Positions 15,577 through 24,331 of a stretch of 49,030 bases of DNA are shown piece after piece. Below the pieces are notes generated by a model that made no database searches, was not told the DNA's origin, and saw only the letters and a list, made by a program, of their open reading frames with translations. Both the position numbers and the translations under genes were made by a program. The stretch's first letter is position 1. Each line of letters begins with the position of its first letter. Origin of the DNA: an uncultured Corynebacterium sp. GTDB taxonomy: Bacteria > Actinomycetota > Actinomycetes > Mycobacteriales > Mycobacteriaceae. The DNA lies in assembly GCF_945649885.1 (NCBI RefSeq), contig NZ_CALZFS010000005.1:1-49030 (forward strand). The letters are read 5' to 3'.

Positions 15577-17156
15577 TATCGGACTACCTCCAGGGTGGAA
15601 CCGGCTGCGAGCGCAATGGCGTTGAGCACGGCATAGGCCTTGTGCAGAGTCTCATCAGCTTCTGATTGTGGATTGGAATCGCGCACGACACCGGCGCCAG
15701 CCTGAACCGCTGCCACCCCGTCCTGCACGAAGGCGGAGCGGATGACAATGCAGTTATCCATATCGCCATTGCCGCGCAGATAACCCACGGCACCGCCATA
15801 GGAACCACGGCGACGCTTCTCGACACCACGCAGCAGCTCCATCGCGCGCAGCTTGGGAGCACCCGTCAGGGTGCCCATGTTCATGCATGCACGGTAGGCA
15901 TCCAGGGCGTCCAGCTCCGGGTCCAGCGTGGCGGTCACACGGGAGACCAGGTGCATGACACGGGAATAACGGTCCACCTGCAGCAGGTCGGCCACTCGTC
16001 GTGAAGCAGGCACAGAGACACGCGCCAGGTCATTGCGGGCCAGATCCACCAGCATGGTGTGCTCCGCGATTTCCTTGGCATCGGTGCGCATATCCAGTTC
16101 ATTGCGGATATCCAGCTCATCATTGATGCTGCCGTCCGGGTTCAGACCACGGGGACGGGTACCGGCAATGGGGTAGAGCTGAAGCTCACGGTTGGCTGCG
16201 GTGAACTTCAGGTTGGACTCCGGGGAAGCACCAAAGAGCTCATAGGGACGGTTATTATCCAGACCACGCACGTAGAACATATACGGGCTGGGGTTGGTGG
16301 CACGCAGTTGCAGATAGGCGGCAAAGGCATCCGGGCACGGGGCGGAGAAGGACCTCGCCGGCACCACCTGGTAGATGTCTCCGTTGCGGATATTCTCCTT
16401 CAGGTTATCCACCTGCTGGCGGAACTCCTGATCCGGGATATCAGCCACCACGGTCAGGGTGTCACCGCCGTGTGGGGTCACCTGATAGGCGTGATCGGTC
16501 TCAGGAAGGGCGGAGTCGATAAGCGCAGCCAGCCCGGCCAGCTCTTCCTCCAGAGCCGCAGCGTCACTGGAGACACCGACCAGCTGGGCGGTCTGATCCT
16601 GGTGGTTGATATCCAGGATGATCTCGGCGACCAGGAACTGATAATCGGGGTAGGTGTTCACACTCTCCCCCACCTCCGGCAGGGTTTCGAAGGTCTCCAG
16701 ATAATCGAAGGAGAACCCGCCCATCAGCAGCGGCAGCGCACTGTGGTCATAGCCAGAATCGAACTGCAGCTTCCGCAGCACCTCAATTGTGCTGATCGCG
16801 GTGAGACGCTCGCGCTCATCCACCGCCTCAGAGACCGGGAATTGGAAAGTCGCAGGATTTCCATGCTCTGGGGAAAGTGCGGAAATGACATAATCTGACA
16901 GCTGCTCTGCCAGGCGGGACAGCACGTGGCGGCCGGACTTTGTCAGGGGCTGTGCCGTCACACGCTGCCCGGTGCAGGTGATCCGTGCGGACCCCTTCAG
17001 CACAGCAAGTGAGGAAATGCCGTTCTTGGTGGTGATATCGGCGCTCTCCAGGAGGGCAGCATCATCAGCTGTGGTGCCACCGAGGTGGGCGAACAGGCTG
17101 GAGGCATCCTCGTGGTAGCGGACTGCGCGGGAAATAACATGCGGTGTAGCACTCAT
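15576..17156 (-). CDS. trpE: Anthranilate synthase component I
   Basis: A 526-residue chorismate-using enzyme and the first step of the pathway. The feedback-inhibition motif LLES is present with Ser38, the residue I recall as mutated in tryptophan-resistant corynebacterial strains, so feedback control is probably intact. The C-terminal chorismate-binding domain shows NGDIYQVVPARSF, PIAGTRPRG, EHTMLVDLARNDL, TLTGAPKLRAMELL and QAGAGVVRDSNPQSE. The start ATG 17156 has AGGTGAG ahead of it. Its leader carries an attenuator. In C. glutamicum I recall a transporter gene, trpP, just upstream; no such gene is present here. Confidence 0.95.
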   Translation of the reverse strand: MSATPHVISRAVRYHEDASSLFAHLGGTTADDAALLESADITTKNGISSLAVLKGSARITCTGQRVTAQPLTKSGRHVLSRLAEQLSDYVISALSPEHGNPATFQFPVSEAVDERERLTAISTIEVLRKLQFDSGYDHSALPLLMGGFSFDYLETFETLPEVGESVNTYPDYQFLVAEIILDINHQDQTAQLVGVSSDAAALEEELAGLAALIDSALPETDHAYQVTPHGGDTLTVVADIPDQEFRQQVDNLKENIRNGDIYQVVPARSFSAPCPDAFAAYLQLRATNPSPYMFYVRGLDNNRPYELFGASPESNLKFTAANRELQLYPIAGTRPRGLNPDGSINDELDIRNELDMRTDAKEIAEHTMLVDLARNDLARVSVPASRRVADLLQVDRYSRVMHLVSRVTATLDPELDALDAYRACMNMGTLTGAPKLRAMELLRGVEKRRRGSYGGAVGYLRGNGDMDNCIVIRSAFVQDGVAAVQAGAGVVRDSNPQSEADETLHKAYAVLNAIALAAGSTLEVVR

Positions 17157-17300
17157 GATCTGCTCACCTGTGTGTTGTATGCAGTGGTGTTCAAGGTGGA
17201 AGCCTTTCGCTGGGAATTCAAATAACAACTCTTTTAATAAGCTTGAGCTTCATTCGATCCCGGGGCTTGCCGGTTGCATGTTCCTTGTCTCAAGAACCAC

Positions 17301-17338
17301 AAAAGGCCCGCTTCTTCGTCGAACGAAGTACGAGCCTT
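17301..17338 (-). terminator. trp attenuator terminator
   Basis: On the minus strand, AAGGCTCG (17338-17331) pairs with CGGGCCTT (17310-17303), with an inner CTTCGT/ACGAAG stem, followed by TTTT. It lies between the Trp-rich leader peptide and trpE, where ribosome stalling on the Trp codons would decide whether it forms. Confidence 0.85.
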
Positions 17339-17378
17339 GAAAACTTCAGTGTGAAAACAACTTTGAGGTCGGGCTCGC

Positions 17379-17450
17379 CTATTTAGCGCGCCACCACCAC
17401 TGGGTGCCCTGGGATTGACAGAAGTTGTTCACAACCGAGAACTTTATCAT
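17379..17450 (-). CDS. trpL: trp leader peptide
   Basis: A 23-residue open frame in the leader of the trp operon, ending QWWWRAK and stop, with three consecutive TGG codons. Low charged tRNA-Trp would stall ribosomes here and favour read-through of the terminator 17301-17338. ATG 17450 begins about 13 bases after the inferred transcript start and lacks a clear ribosome site; an in-frame GTG at 17432 is the alternative start, giving 17 residues. I recall a three-Trp leader in the C. glutamicum trp operon. Confidence 0.85.
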   Translation of the reverse strand: MIKFSVVNNFCQSQGTQWWWRAK

Positions 17451-17469
17451 GTGGTGGGAACTTTGTCTC

Positions 17470-17475
17470 ATTATA
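17470..17475 (-). promoter_or_regulatory. trp operon promoter, -10 element
   Basis: Perfect TATAAT on the minus strand, in the alternating AT stretch ATATATAATG, 20 bases before the leader start codon. No good -35 hexamer was found at 17 bases, which is common in corynebacteria. Confidence 0.6.
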
Positions 17476-17567
17476 TATATAGGGGTATGGCCAGCCCCTG
17501 GGGGATTCCAGGATAGCCTTGAGGCATGGGGCTATCTTCATTGGTTATGGATTAAGGGGTGTTGAGT

Positions 17568-17960
17568 ATGAGCGTGCGTATCAAAGTCCTTCTCATCAGC
17601 GTGGTGGCCATGTTCCTCGGCTGGGTGGAGATCGCTGATGCCACCAACTTTGCCCACACCATCACTAATGCGCCCCCAGTGCGTTTCTGGCTCGGTGTGG
17701 GGGCAGCAGTAGCTTGCACCTTGGCTTTTCCTCTGTGGCGGCTGAGCCGGCGTTATGAGGGCCTCTGGCAGGAAGTGGTCTGGGGCTTCTTTGGGTTCTG
17801 GGTATTGGTCACCGTGGCACTACTTATTACCGGCGCCTCGGACGGGCTGGGGTTGATGCATTGGCTGACGCCGGTGTTCCTCACCGTGATGCTCTGGGTA
17901 ATGGAGGAAGCCGATAAGCAGGAAGCTGAAAGGATGGCCAAGCGGGCAGCTGAAAAATAG
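17568..17960 (+). CDS. Small membrane protein of unknown function
   Basis: A 130-residue protein with three or four hydrophobic helices (VLLISVVAMFLGWVEIADA, FWLGVGAAVACTLAFPLW, VVWGFFGFWVLVTVALLITG, LTPVFLTVMLWVMEEAD) and a charged C-terminal tail rich in Glu, Lys and Ala. The start ATG 17568 has AAGGGG at a suitable distance; the frame is also open from a GTG nine bases earlier. I do not recognise the family. It occupies the place next to the trp operon, head to head with it. Confidence 0.7.
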   Translation: MSVRIKVLLISVVAMFLGWVEIADATNFAHTITNAPPVRFWLGVGAAVACTLAFPLWRLSRRYEGLWQEVVWGFFGFWVLVTVALLITGASDGLGLMHWLTPVFLTVMLWVMEEADKQEAERMAKRAAEK

Positions 17961-17978
17961 CTCTGAAGAAAAGAAGAA

Positions 17979-18006
17979 CCGGCCTCTCCATATATGGAGA
18001 GGCCGG
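17979..18006. terminator. Bidirectional terminator
   Basis: A perfect 28-bp palindrome, CCGGCCTCTCCATATATGGAGAGGCCGG (arms CCGGCCTCTCCATA), between the convergent small membrane protein and SdpI-like genes. The minus side is followed by TTCTTCTTTTCTT and the plus side by CTTTGTTG. Confidence 0.8.
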
Positions 18007-18045
18007 CTTTGTTGTCGGTGCTACTTGGCGCAGAAGCTGGAAAGG

Positions 18046-18573
18046 CTAGTCCTGCCTGGCCTGCGCGGCACGGCGCACAGCATCCAGGTCAATGGCTGGC
18101 GCGTTCAGTGGAGTGGAGTTCTCTACAGGTGCGGAAGCAGAGCTGTCGGAAGGTGAGCAGCAGCCACCTTCTCCCCCACCATCAGCGGAGCAGCAGCCAC
18201 CTTCAGCGGCCTCGCCGGCGGCCTTACGCTTGGCGTCGACCATGGCCACGGTGTGCGCACCCATGCCGGCACCCATGCCGAGGAAGGTCAGCGCGCCAAC
18301 CACGCCGAGGGCCACCACGAGCCACATCCAGCCAGAGGCCGTGAAAGATACGAGTGAGGCGATCGCCCATGCGACGCCGGACAGGACCCACAGGGGGCCT
18401 GCGACGCGGTGTGCCATCTCCCACAGCTCCTGGGATTTACGTACTTCAGGGACACGGATGCCGATCACCGGGTTTCCGGGGAGCTTCGCCGTCCAGGCGA
18501 GTGCACCTGCCACAATGAGCAGGACCGCGAGAATGCCAAAAAGGCTGCCAAGAATAATGCCAATCACCGTCAT
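18046..18573 (-). CDS. SdpI-like membrane protein with a Cys-Cys C-terminal tail
   Basis: About 175 residues. The N-terminal two-thirds resemble the SdpI/YhfL family: a first helix (VIGIILGSLFGILAVLLIVAG), then the family motif GNPVIGIRVPEVRKSQELWEMAH, then two more helices. SdpI proteins include immunity factors against secreted killing proteins. The C-terminal tail is unusual, with GGCCSADGGGEGGCCSPS, two Cys pairs nine residues apart, then a Ser/Ala/Pro-rich end; this could bind a metal or react with thiols. ATG 18573 or the in-frame GTG 18582 may be the start. Family call moderate. Confidence 0.72.
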   Translation of the reverse strand: MTVIGIILGSLFGILAVLLIVAGALAWTAKLPGNPVIGIRVPEVRKSQELWEMAHRVAGPLWVLSGVAWAIASLVSFTASGWMWLVVALGVVGALTFLGMGAGMGAHTVAMVDAKRKAAGEAAEGGCCSADGGGEGGCCSPSDSSASAPVENSTPLNAPAIDLDAVRRAAQARQD

Positions 18574-18994
18574 GTCAACCACTCTATCGTCTGCACTATT
18601 CCTTTCCGTAATCTCAAACGGCCCCTGAACGGGGCTATCAGCAAGGCTGTGATCCGGCCGGAAGCGCAGGTAGGTGGGTGGCTGGCTTCGTCTAGGTCAA
18701 TGGTCAGGGCGTGCAGTAATCTGACATCTATCGCAGTTGGGTGGTGGGTACACCACAAACCCGGATCGCATCTTCGCTACCTTGCGGTACCTCTAACCCG
18801 GTGCCCCAAATCCCCTTTTTCATCAACAGGGGTGCGCCGGTGCAGGGTGACAAACCGATCCAGCGCGTGAATGAGACATTATTTTTCGTGGCTTCTTTTC
18901 TAGATACCGCCACGGACCTGTTCCTTTACGCAAAGGGGACTGAGGTTCATGGCATCTTCTCTTCAAGTTGTCCCCTGAACACGTAGGAACGACC
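18574..18994. other. Intergenic region upstream of the dicarboxylate/amino-acid symporter
   Basis: About 420 bases between divergent genes with no gene recognised. It holds a GGGGAC / GTCCCC inverted repeat (18935-18940 / 18970-18975) and a stretch ATTATTTTT (18877 region) that may belong to the promoter. No known operator was identified. Confidence 0.4.
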
Positions 18995-20245
18995 ATGAAC
19001 ATCAAGAGCTTGAGCTCATCGCTGCTGTTCCGGGTGGTCATTGCGATCATCCTCGGAATCGTCTGCAGCCTCTTCTTCCCGGTGTGGCTCGCCCAGATCT
19101 TCACCACATTCAACGGCCTCTTCGGCAACTTCCTGGGCTTCTTCATCCCGGTGCTGATTTTCGCCCTCATCGCTCCTGCCATTGCAGGCCTGGGCCGTGG
19201 TGCCGGTAAGTGGCTGGGTATTGTCGCCGGCATTGCCTATGCCTCTACGATCCTGTCTGGTCTGATTGCCTATGGAGCATCCCAGGCGCTCTACCCATGG
19301 ATGCTGGCTGATCATGCCAACATCAGTGAGATCGACCTGGATGCCGGTGCCCTGGTGCCCTACTTCAACATTGAGATGCCACCTCCCTTTGAGGTCATGA
19401 CCGCCCTGCTGCTGGCCTTCTGCCTGGGTCTGGGCATGACCGTGGTCAAGTCCAACACCCTCTACGATGTCACCCGTCAGCTGGAGCGCGTGGTGATGAA
19501 GGTGATCACCGCTTTTGTCATTCCACTGCTGCCGGTCTTCATCTTCGGTATCTTCCTGGGCCTGGGTATGAATGGTGGTCTCATGGAGATCATGTCTGCC
19601 TTCGGCAAGGTGCTGGTGCTTGCTGTTATCGGCACCCTGGTGTTCCTGACGATCCAGTTCATCGCTGCTGGTGTCATTGCCAAGAAGAACCCATGGACCC
19701 TGTTCAAGAACATGCTCCCTGCCTACTTCACAGCACTGGGTACTTCTTCTTCTGCCGCGACCATTCCGGTCACCTACCAGCAGACTCTGAAAAATGATGT
19801 GGACGTCAACGTTGCAGGTTTCGTGGTTCCACTGTGCGCCACCATCCACCTGGCCGGTTCCATGATGAAGATCGGCCTCTTTGCCTTCGCTGTTGTCTAT
19901 ATCTACAACATCGAGGTCAGTTTAGGTCTGGCGCTTGGCTTCCTGCTCATGCTGGGCATCACCATGATCGCCGCTCCGGGTGTTCCGGGTGGTGCCATCA
20001 TGGCCGCCACCGGCATGCTCTCCTCCATGCTCGGCTTCGACACCGAGCAGGTTGCCCTCATGATCGCCGCCTACATCGCGATTGACTCCTTCGGCACCGC
20101 AGCCAATGTCACCGGCGACGGCGCCATTGCCGTCATCGTGAACAAGATCTCCAAGGGCCACATCACGGAGACCCACCAGGAGGACCTTCCTGAAGAGGAC
20201 CGCGTGGACTTCGACATCACCCCATCGGATGTGGACCACCGCTGA
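18995..20245 (+). CDS. Dicarboxylate/amino acid:cation symporter (DAACS family)
   Basis: A 416-residue transporter of the GltP/DctA/SLC1 type. Diagnostic segments are the serine-rich GTSSSAATIPV of the first re-entrant loop, GVPGGAIMAATG of the second, and DSFGTAANVTGDGA with the Asp and Asn that bind substrate and sodium in this family. It would import a C4-dicarboxylate or an acidic or neutral amino acid with sodium or protons. ATG 18995 has AGGAACG in front. I recall a homologous symporter between trp and the gentisate genes in C. glutamicum. Its own terminator follows. Confidence 0.88.
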   Translation: MNIKSLSSSLLFRVVIAIILGIVCSLFFPVWLAQIFTTFNGLFGNFLGFFIPVLIFALIAPAIAGLGRGAGKWLGIVAGIAYASTILSGLIAYGASQALYPWMLADHANISEIDLDAGALVPYFNIEMPPPFEVMTALLLAFCLGLGMTVVKSNTLYDVTRQLERVVMKVITAFVIPLLPVFIFGIFLGLGMNGGLMEIMSAFGKVLVLAVIGTLVFLTIQFIAAGVIAKKNPWTLFKNMLPAYFTALGTSSSAATIPVTYQQTLKNDVDVNVAGFVVPLCATIHLAGSMMKIGLFAFAVVYIYNIEVSLGLALGFLLMLGITMIAAPGVPGGAIMAATGMLSSMLGFDTEQVALMIAAYIAIDSFGTAANVTGDGAIAVIVNKISKGHITETHQEDLPEEDRVDFDITPSDVDHR

Positions 20246-20259
20246 GGTTTCCATCCACG

Positions 20260-20290
20260 AGCGCACCCTTTGAGGGTGCGCTTTTTTATT
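20260..20290 (+). terminator. Terminator of the DAACS symporter gene
   Basis: Hairpin AGCGCACCCT-TTG-AGGGTGCGCT followed by a long T-run (CTTTTTTATT), a strong intrinsic terminator. Confidence 0.9.
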
Positions 20291-20334
20291 GCTTTAGGAC
20301 ACCCCTCTCCCCTCGGCATCCCGCCCTGACCATC

Positions 20335-20378
20335 AAAAACCACCACCCCACACGCAAGGTCTGCGTGTGGGGTGGTGG
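20335..20378 (-). terminator. Terminator of the genKH operon
   Basis: A 17-bp perfect stem (20340-20356 / 20362-20378, arm CCACCACCCCACACGCA) with a five-base loop, followed on the minus strand by TTTTTGATGG. It closes the genK-genH unit after genH. Confidence 0.88.
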
Positions 20379-20398
20379 CGTCGATAAGCGCTGTGAGC

Positions 20399-21739
20399 TT
20401 AAGCCTGAGGTGCCTCAAGGAGAGCGTAACGCCACTCTGCGAGCTCGGCTGGAACTTCGCCCTTCTCAGGGTTCGCGATGTACTCGCGCCTGGCAGCGTC
20501 GTAGCCCCAGAGCCAGTCAGCGTAACGGAACCAACCGGTGCGATCAGCCTGGCGGAAGAGCTCATTGCGGATCAGACGGGAAGTGCCGTCGAGGTGCCAG
20601 AGCTCCCCCCAGAAACGGCCAACGGTCTGGATACGCTTAGAACGTGGGCGACGCTCAGCCTCAACCTCAGCAAGCACCTCTTCCCAGTTCAGGTTGCCCG
20701 CCTTGGCGGCATCAGATGCGAAGATGGCGACAGCTTCTGCGTCCTCCATGGCCATGACGGCACCGGAAGCCAGGTACTGCAGTGGTGGGTGGGCAGCATC
20801 ACCGAGCAGCAGCATGCGGCCGATCTGCCAGTTCTCCATTGGCTCACGGTCAGACATCTGCCACCAGTTGTTGCGCCACAGGGTGTGCAGACGATCCTGG
20901 ATGAACTGATCGCAGTGGCCGTAGGCCTGGTCCAGTTCCTCCGGGTTGCCCCAGTCCTCTGGGATCTCGCCGGTTGCGCGGCCTTCGAGGTAACGCTTGG
21001 ACTCGAACACTGCAACCTGGTTCAGCAGCTCGCCACCACGCAGTGGGTACTGGATGAAGTGGACAGAAGGCCCGATATAGCCGATGACAGACTTCAGATC
21101 CTTCATCTCAGGATCCTCAGCCAGCTTGGAGGTGCCACGGTAGGCGACGTAGGAGGAGGCGACAGGCTCGTCCTGGACAAGCTTCTTGCGCATCACGGAG
21201 TGGATGCCGTCGAAGGCCAGGAAAGCATCAGCGGTGACGGTCTCCTTGTTCTCGCCTGGGTTCTCTGCATCCTCAATGTCAATCTCAACGCTGTCGCCCA
21301 CGGTGCGGGAGTCAGAGACGAAGATACCGTTGTTCAGCTTTGCGCCAGCCTCAATCGCATTGTCCACCAGGATGGACAGCAGGTCGGAGCGGTGGATGAC
21401 TAGGTAACGGCCACCGTAGTGCTTCTCAAACTCCTCATCGAACTTCAGAGTCAGGATGGTTTCGCGGTTCATCGCGTCACGGAACTGCATGTCCTCCGGC
21501 AGGTAACCCGCCGCCACGATCTGATCCAGCAGGCCCCAGGATTCCAGCATGCGCCAGCCGTGCGGGCCGATCTGCAGGCCTGCACCTACTTCCTTGAATT
21601 CAGGTGCACGCTCATAAAGGGTGACATCAGCACCACGCAGAGCAAGCGCCAGGGCACCTGCCGCGCCACCGATACCGCCACCGGAGATGACGATCTTCTG
21701 GCCTTTAAGCTCATCGGACTTGGGGAGATTGGAGGACAT
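20399..21739 (-). CDS. genH: 3-Hydroxybenzoate 6-hydroxylase
   Basis: A 446-residue FAD monooxygenase that converts 3-hydroxybenzoate to gentisate with NADH and oxygen. It has the N-terminal FAD fold [17 protein letters not shown] (residues about 20-36), [14 protein letters not shown], and the second flavin motif [18 protein letters not shown]. Context fixes the substrate: it is with the gentisate transporter, ring-cleavage genes and IclR regulator, in the order of C. glutamicum genKH. The start ATG 21739 follows TTAGGAAG. Extended open frame upstream to 22135 overlaps genK and is not used. Confidence 0.9.
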   Translation of the reverse strand: MSSNLPKSDELKGQKIVISGGGIGGAAGALALALRGADVTLYERAPEFKEVGAGLQIGPHGWRMLESWGLLDQIVAAGYLPEDMQFRDAMNRETILTLKFDEEFEKHYGGRYLVIHRSDLLSILVDNAIEAGAKLNNGIFVSDSRTVGDSVEIDIEDAENPGENKETVTADAFLAFDGIHSVMRKKLVQDEPVASSYVAYRGTSKLAEDPEMKDLKSVIGYIGPSVHFIQYPLRGGELLNQVAVFESKRYLEGRATGEIPEDWGNPEELDQAYGHCDQFIQDRLHTLWRNNWWQMSDREPMENWQIGRMLLLGDAAHPPLQYLASGAVMAMEDAEAVAIFASDAAKAGNLNWEEVLAEVEAERRPRSKRIQTVGRFWGELWHLDGTSRLIRNELFRQADRTGWFRYADWLWGYDAARREYIANPEKGEVPAELAEWRYALLEAPQA

Positions 21740-21884
21740 GGGAGACTTCCTAACTATTGACTGGTTGAGGATATTTAAGTGAAAAATTCTGTTCTCGTGT
21801 GGGGGACCCAGGGGGTGTGAGTCCCCGGATGTGGCAGGAGGGCCGGATATGGAGTCCGACCCACAGGCCAGGGGAATGCTGAGA

Positions 21885-23222
21885 TTAGCCCTGAACCACG
21901 ATCTGGTGGCGCTGACCGAACTGCTTCTGCAGACGGAGCAGCACCGACAGGGAGACTGCGGAGAGCAGTGCTGCAGCACCGAACATGATGAAGTTCGATT
22001 CGACACCGAGGTTCCACGCCAGCAGCAGACCTGCCAGCTGAGGAGCAGCCACGGCACCGATGCGGCCGACGCCCAGTGCCCAACCCAGTGCGGTTCCACG
22101 CAGATTGGATGGGTAGAAGTTGGCCACGGCGGCAATGATCAGGATCTGTGTTCCGTGGGTACCCACACCGGCCAGGATCAGGATGATGTACACAGCCCAG
22201 ACAGGTGGGTATGTCAGCAGGATCAGTAGTGCGATACCCGCGATGCCGGCGGCCACGATGCCGGAACGGATCGGGCCGAAGCGGTCGCCAGCCCAGGCGG
22301 TGGCCACGGAGCCGATGATAGCGCCGAGGTTGAGTGCCAGGGTGAACATCAGGGCGTGGCCGAAGTTGTAGCCAGCGGTTTCCATCAGACGCGGCAGCCA
22401 GGTACCCAGGCCGTACCAGGCCAGCAGGGTGACGAAGGTCGCCAGTGCGAACCAGATGGAAATCGCACGGTAACGAGAGGTGAGCAGGTCCTTGAAGCCT
22501 GCAGGCTCCTCAGCACCCTCACGGGCGATGTGGTCAGCCTTGATGTCCTTATCGGACGGGATGACCTTCATGGCGATCGGCAGACCCACGATCAGTGGGA
22601 TCAGCGCGATGAGGAACATGATGCGCCAGCCCCACTCCTCCGAGGAGGGGACGACCCAGATGGCCAGGACCGCGGCGATGGAACCACCGAGTGGAACACC
22701 GGACATCATCACGGTTGCCCAGGCGGACATGGTGCGACGTGGCACAAGATCCGAGGTCATGGCGTTGACAGATGGAACAAGTCCACCCAGGCCCAGACCT
22801 GCGAGGAAGCGGAGTGTGCCGAAGACCCACGGGTTGGGGGCGAAGGCACACAGCAATGTGAACACCGACAAAACAATGACGGAGCCGATGACAGCAGCCT
22901 TGCGTCCCACCCTGTCGGAGAGACGACCGATGAAGACGGCGCCAAGGGCCATGCCGAAGAAGGCGGTGGAACCAATGGTACCCAGGGTGGCGGAGTTGAG
23001 GTCCCACTCGCGTGCGAGTGCTGACTGAACAGTTCCATAGACGATGAGGTCGTAGCCATCGAAGACCACGAAGAACCAACCGATGAGAACTGCTGCGAGC
23101 CTGCGCCCACCGATTCCGAGAATCTTGAATGAGTGCTCTTCTGCTTCGAGGGGATCAACGCCTGGAGCATTTTCCGGGGGGTGTGTTCTGACCCCTCCGT
23201 TATCTGTTGCGTGTGATGTCAT
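21885..23222 (-). CDS. genK: Gentisate/aromatic acid:proton symporter
   Basis: A 445-residue major facilitator of the aromatic acid:H+ symporter type. The first helix contains the family signature [16 protein letters not shown], and the loop between helices 2 and 3 reads [10 protein letters not shown]; about twelve helices are seen. It would take up gentisate or 3-hydroxybenzoate. It lies 145 bases upstream of genH in the same direction. The start ATG 23222 has no clear ribosome site, so a leaderless or atypical start is possible. The promoter region is shared with the divergent genR. Confidence 0.9.
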   Translation of the reverse strand: MTSHATDNGGVRTHPPENAPGVDPLEAEEHSFKILGIGGRRLAAVLIGWFFVVFDGYDLIVYGTVQSALAREWDLNSATLGTIGSTAFFGMALGAVFIGRLSDRVGRKAAVIGSVIVLSVFTLLCAFAPNPWVFGTLRFLAGLGLGGLVPSVNAMTSDLVPRRTMSAWATVMMSGVPLGGSIAAVLAIWVVPSSEEWGWRIMFLIALIPLIVGLPIAMKVIPSDKDIKADHIAREGAEEPAGFKDLLTSRYRAISIWFALATFVTLLAWYGLGTWLPRLMETAGYNFGHALMFTLALNLGAIIGSVATAWAGDRFGPIRSGIVAAGIAGIALLILLTYPPVWAVYIILILAGVGTHGTQILIIAAVANFYPSNLRGTALGWALGVGRIGAVAAPQLAGLLLAWNLGVESNFIMFGAAALLSAVSLSVLLRLQKQFGQRHQIVVQG

Positions 23223-23261
23223 AGGGATATGTTCGAGGTGAGGTAGATTACAATCAAAGAT

Positions 23262-23278
23262 ATTCCCCTATGTGGAAA
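23262..23278. promoter_or_regulatory. Candidate GenR operator in the genK-genR intergenic region
   Basis: ATTCC-N7-GGAAA (ATTCCCCTATGTGGAAA), one mismatch from the ATTCC-N7-GGAAT palindrome I recall for C. glutamicum GenR. It sits just upstream of the genR start and within the divergent genK promoter region. Confidence 0.65.
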
Positions 23279-23286
23279 GTAGGACA

Positions 23287-24066
23287 ATGGTGAACGTCGC
23301 CCCCACCCATGGGCCACCCCCGAAAGGTTTTCTGCACTCTGTAGATACTGCTCTGCAGCTGATTCTGCTCCTACGTGATTCCGGAGCCCTGACCATTTCC
23401 GGTGCCGCAGAGGAGTTGGACGTAGGCCTGTCTACGGTCCACAGGTCCATGGCCATGCTGGTCTACCGTGGCTTCGCCGTGCGCACCGAATCGCGCATGT
23501 ACCTTCCTGGTCCCGCCCTGGCCACGTCAGCGCTCCAGCCTGGCTTGGGCTCTGATCTGACCCGGCTGTGCCAACACCATATGGAGGCCATTGCGGCAGA
23601 GACCGGGGAAACCTGTCATCTGATCATCCTCCAGGGCTCAAACTGTCATTTCATCCACAGTGTTGAGGGGACTAATCCGGTGCGCGTGGGAAATCGGAGG
23701 GGTCAGGTCATGCCAGCCACTCAGAACTCCGGTGGCCTGGTCATGCTGGCGGAACTCTCTCCCCGGGAGCTGCGCTCCCTCTATGCCACCCTGAGTGATG
23801 AGGAGTTTGAGAACCTTCGCAAACGCCTCCGCAGGACCCGTGATCGCGGCCATGGGACCAACTTCGGCTTTTTTGAACAGGATGTCAGTGCCGTTGCGGA
23901 GTGCCTGCTCAATGACGTGGGTGATGTTTTGGGTGCATTGTCCCTTGCCGTGCCCTCTTCCCGCTTCCGCGAGGCCTATCCCCGGTGTGTGGACTCCCTG
24001 GAGCGACATATGAGAGATCTGAACCGGACGTTAACGAGTTACAGGGTCAGTGAATCTGTCCTTTAG
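23287..24066 (+). CDS. genR: IclR-family regulator of the gentisate genes
   Basis: A 259-residue regulator: an N-terminal winged helix-turn-helix (about 15-75, with LTISGAAEELDVGLSTVHRSM) and an IclR effector domain including the TGETCHLIILQG and HSVEGTNPVRVGNRRGQ segments. It lies between genKH and genDFM, facing away from the first. The C. glutamicum homologue both represses and activates these genes in response to 3-hydroxybenzoate and gentisate, as I recall. ATG 23287 is chosen as start; an upstream in-frame GTG at 23272 overlaps the operator. Confidence 0.88.
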   Translation: MVNVAPTHGPPPKGFLHSVDTALQLILLLRDSGALTISGAAEELDVGLSTVHRSMAMLVYRGFAVRTESRMYLPGPALATSALQPGLGSDLTRLCQHHMEAIAAETGETCHLIILQGSNCHFIHSVEGTNPVRVGNRRGQVMPATQNSGGLVMLAELSPRELRSLYATLSDEEFENLRKRLRRTRDRGHGTNFGFFEQDVSAVAECLLNDVGDVLGALSLAVPSSRFREAYPRCVDSLERHMRDLNRTLTSYRVSESVL

Positions 24067-24105
24067 GGGTGAAATTCCACCCTCCCCCACCCCCGCGTCG
24101 GCACC

Positions 24106-24122
24106 TTTCCATATAGCGGAAA
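24106..24122. promoter_or_regulatory. Candidate GenR operator upstream of genDFM
   Basis: TTTCC-N7-GGAAA (TTTCCATATAGCGGAAA), the same arrangement and spacing as the site at 23262, about 225 bases ahead of genD. A second shared sequence nearby, GATATCCCC-ATATGTTCGAA, resembles GATATTCCCC and ATATGTTCGA near genK. Confidence 0.6.
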
Positions 24123-24331
24123 TTCGTTGAGTCACGTTTGATATCCCCATATGTTCGAACTCACAAACAGAAGATATAGCTGTTCATCACACCTGTAAGC
24201 GGTGAAGTTTTCTCCTCGAGAAGATTGACGTCACAGGGGAGCCGCCCTACATCAGGGTTCCTCTTAACGAGAGGCGCAGCTGACTGAGGCGGAAGAACAT
24301 CACCGAAACCAGAAACAAGGAGGACTCCAAG

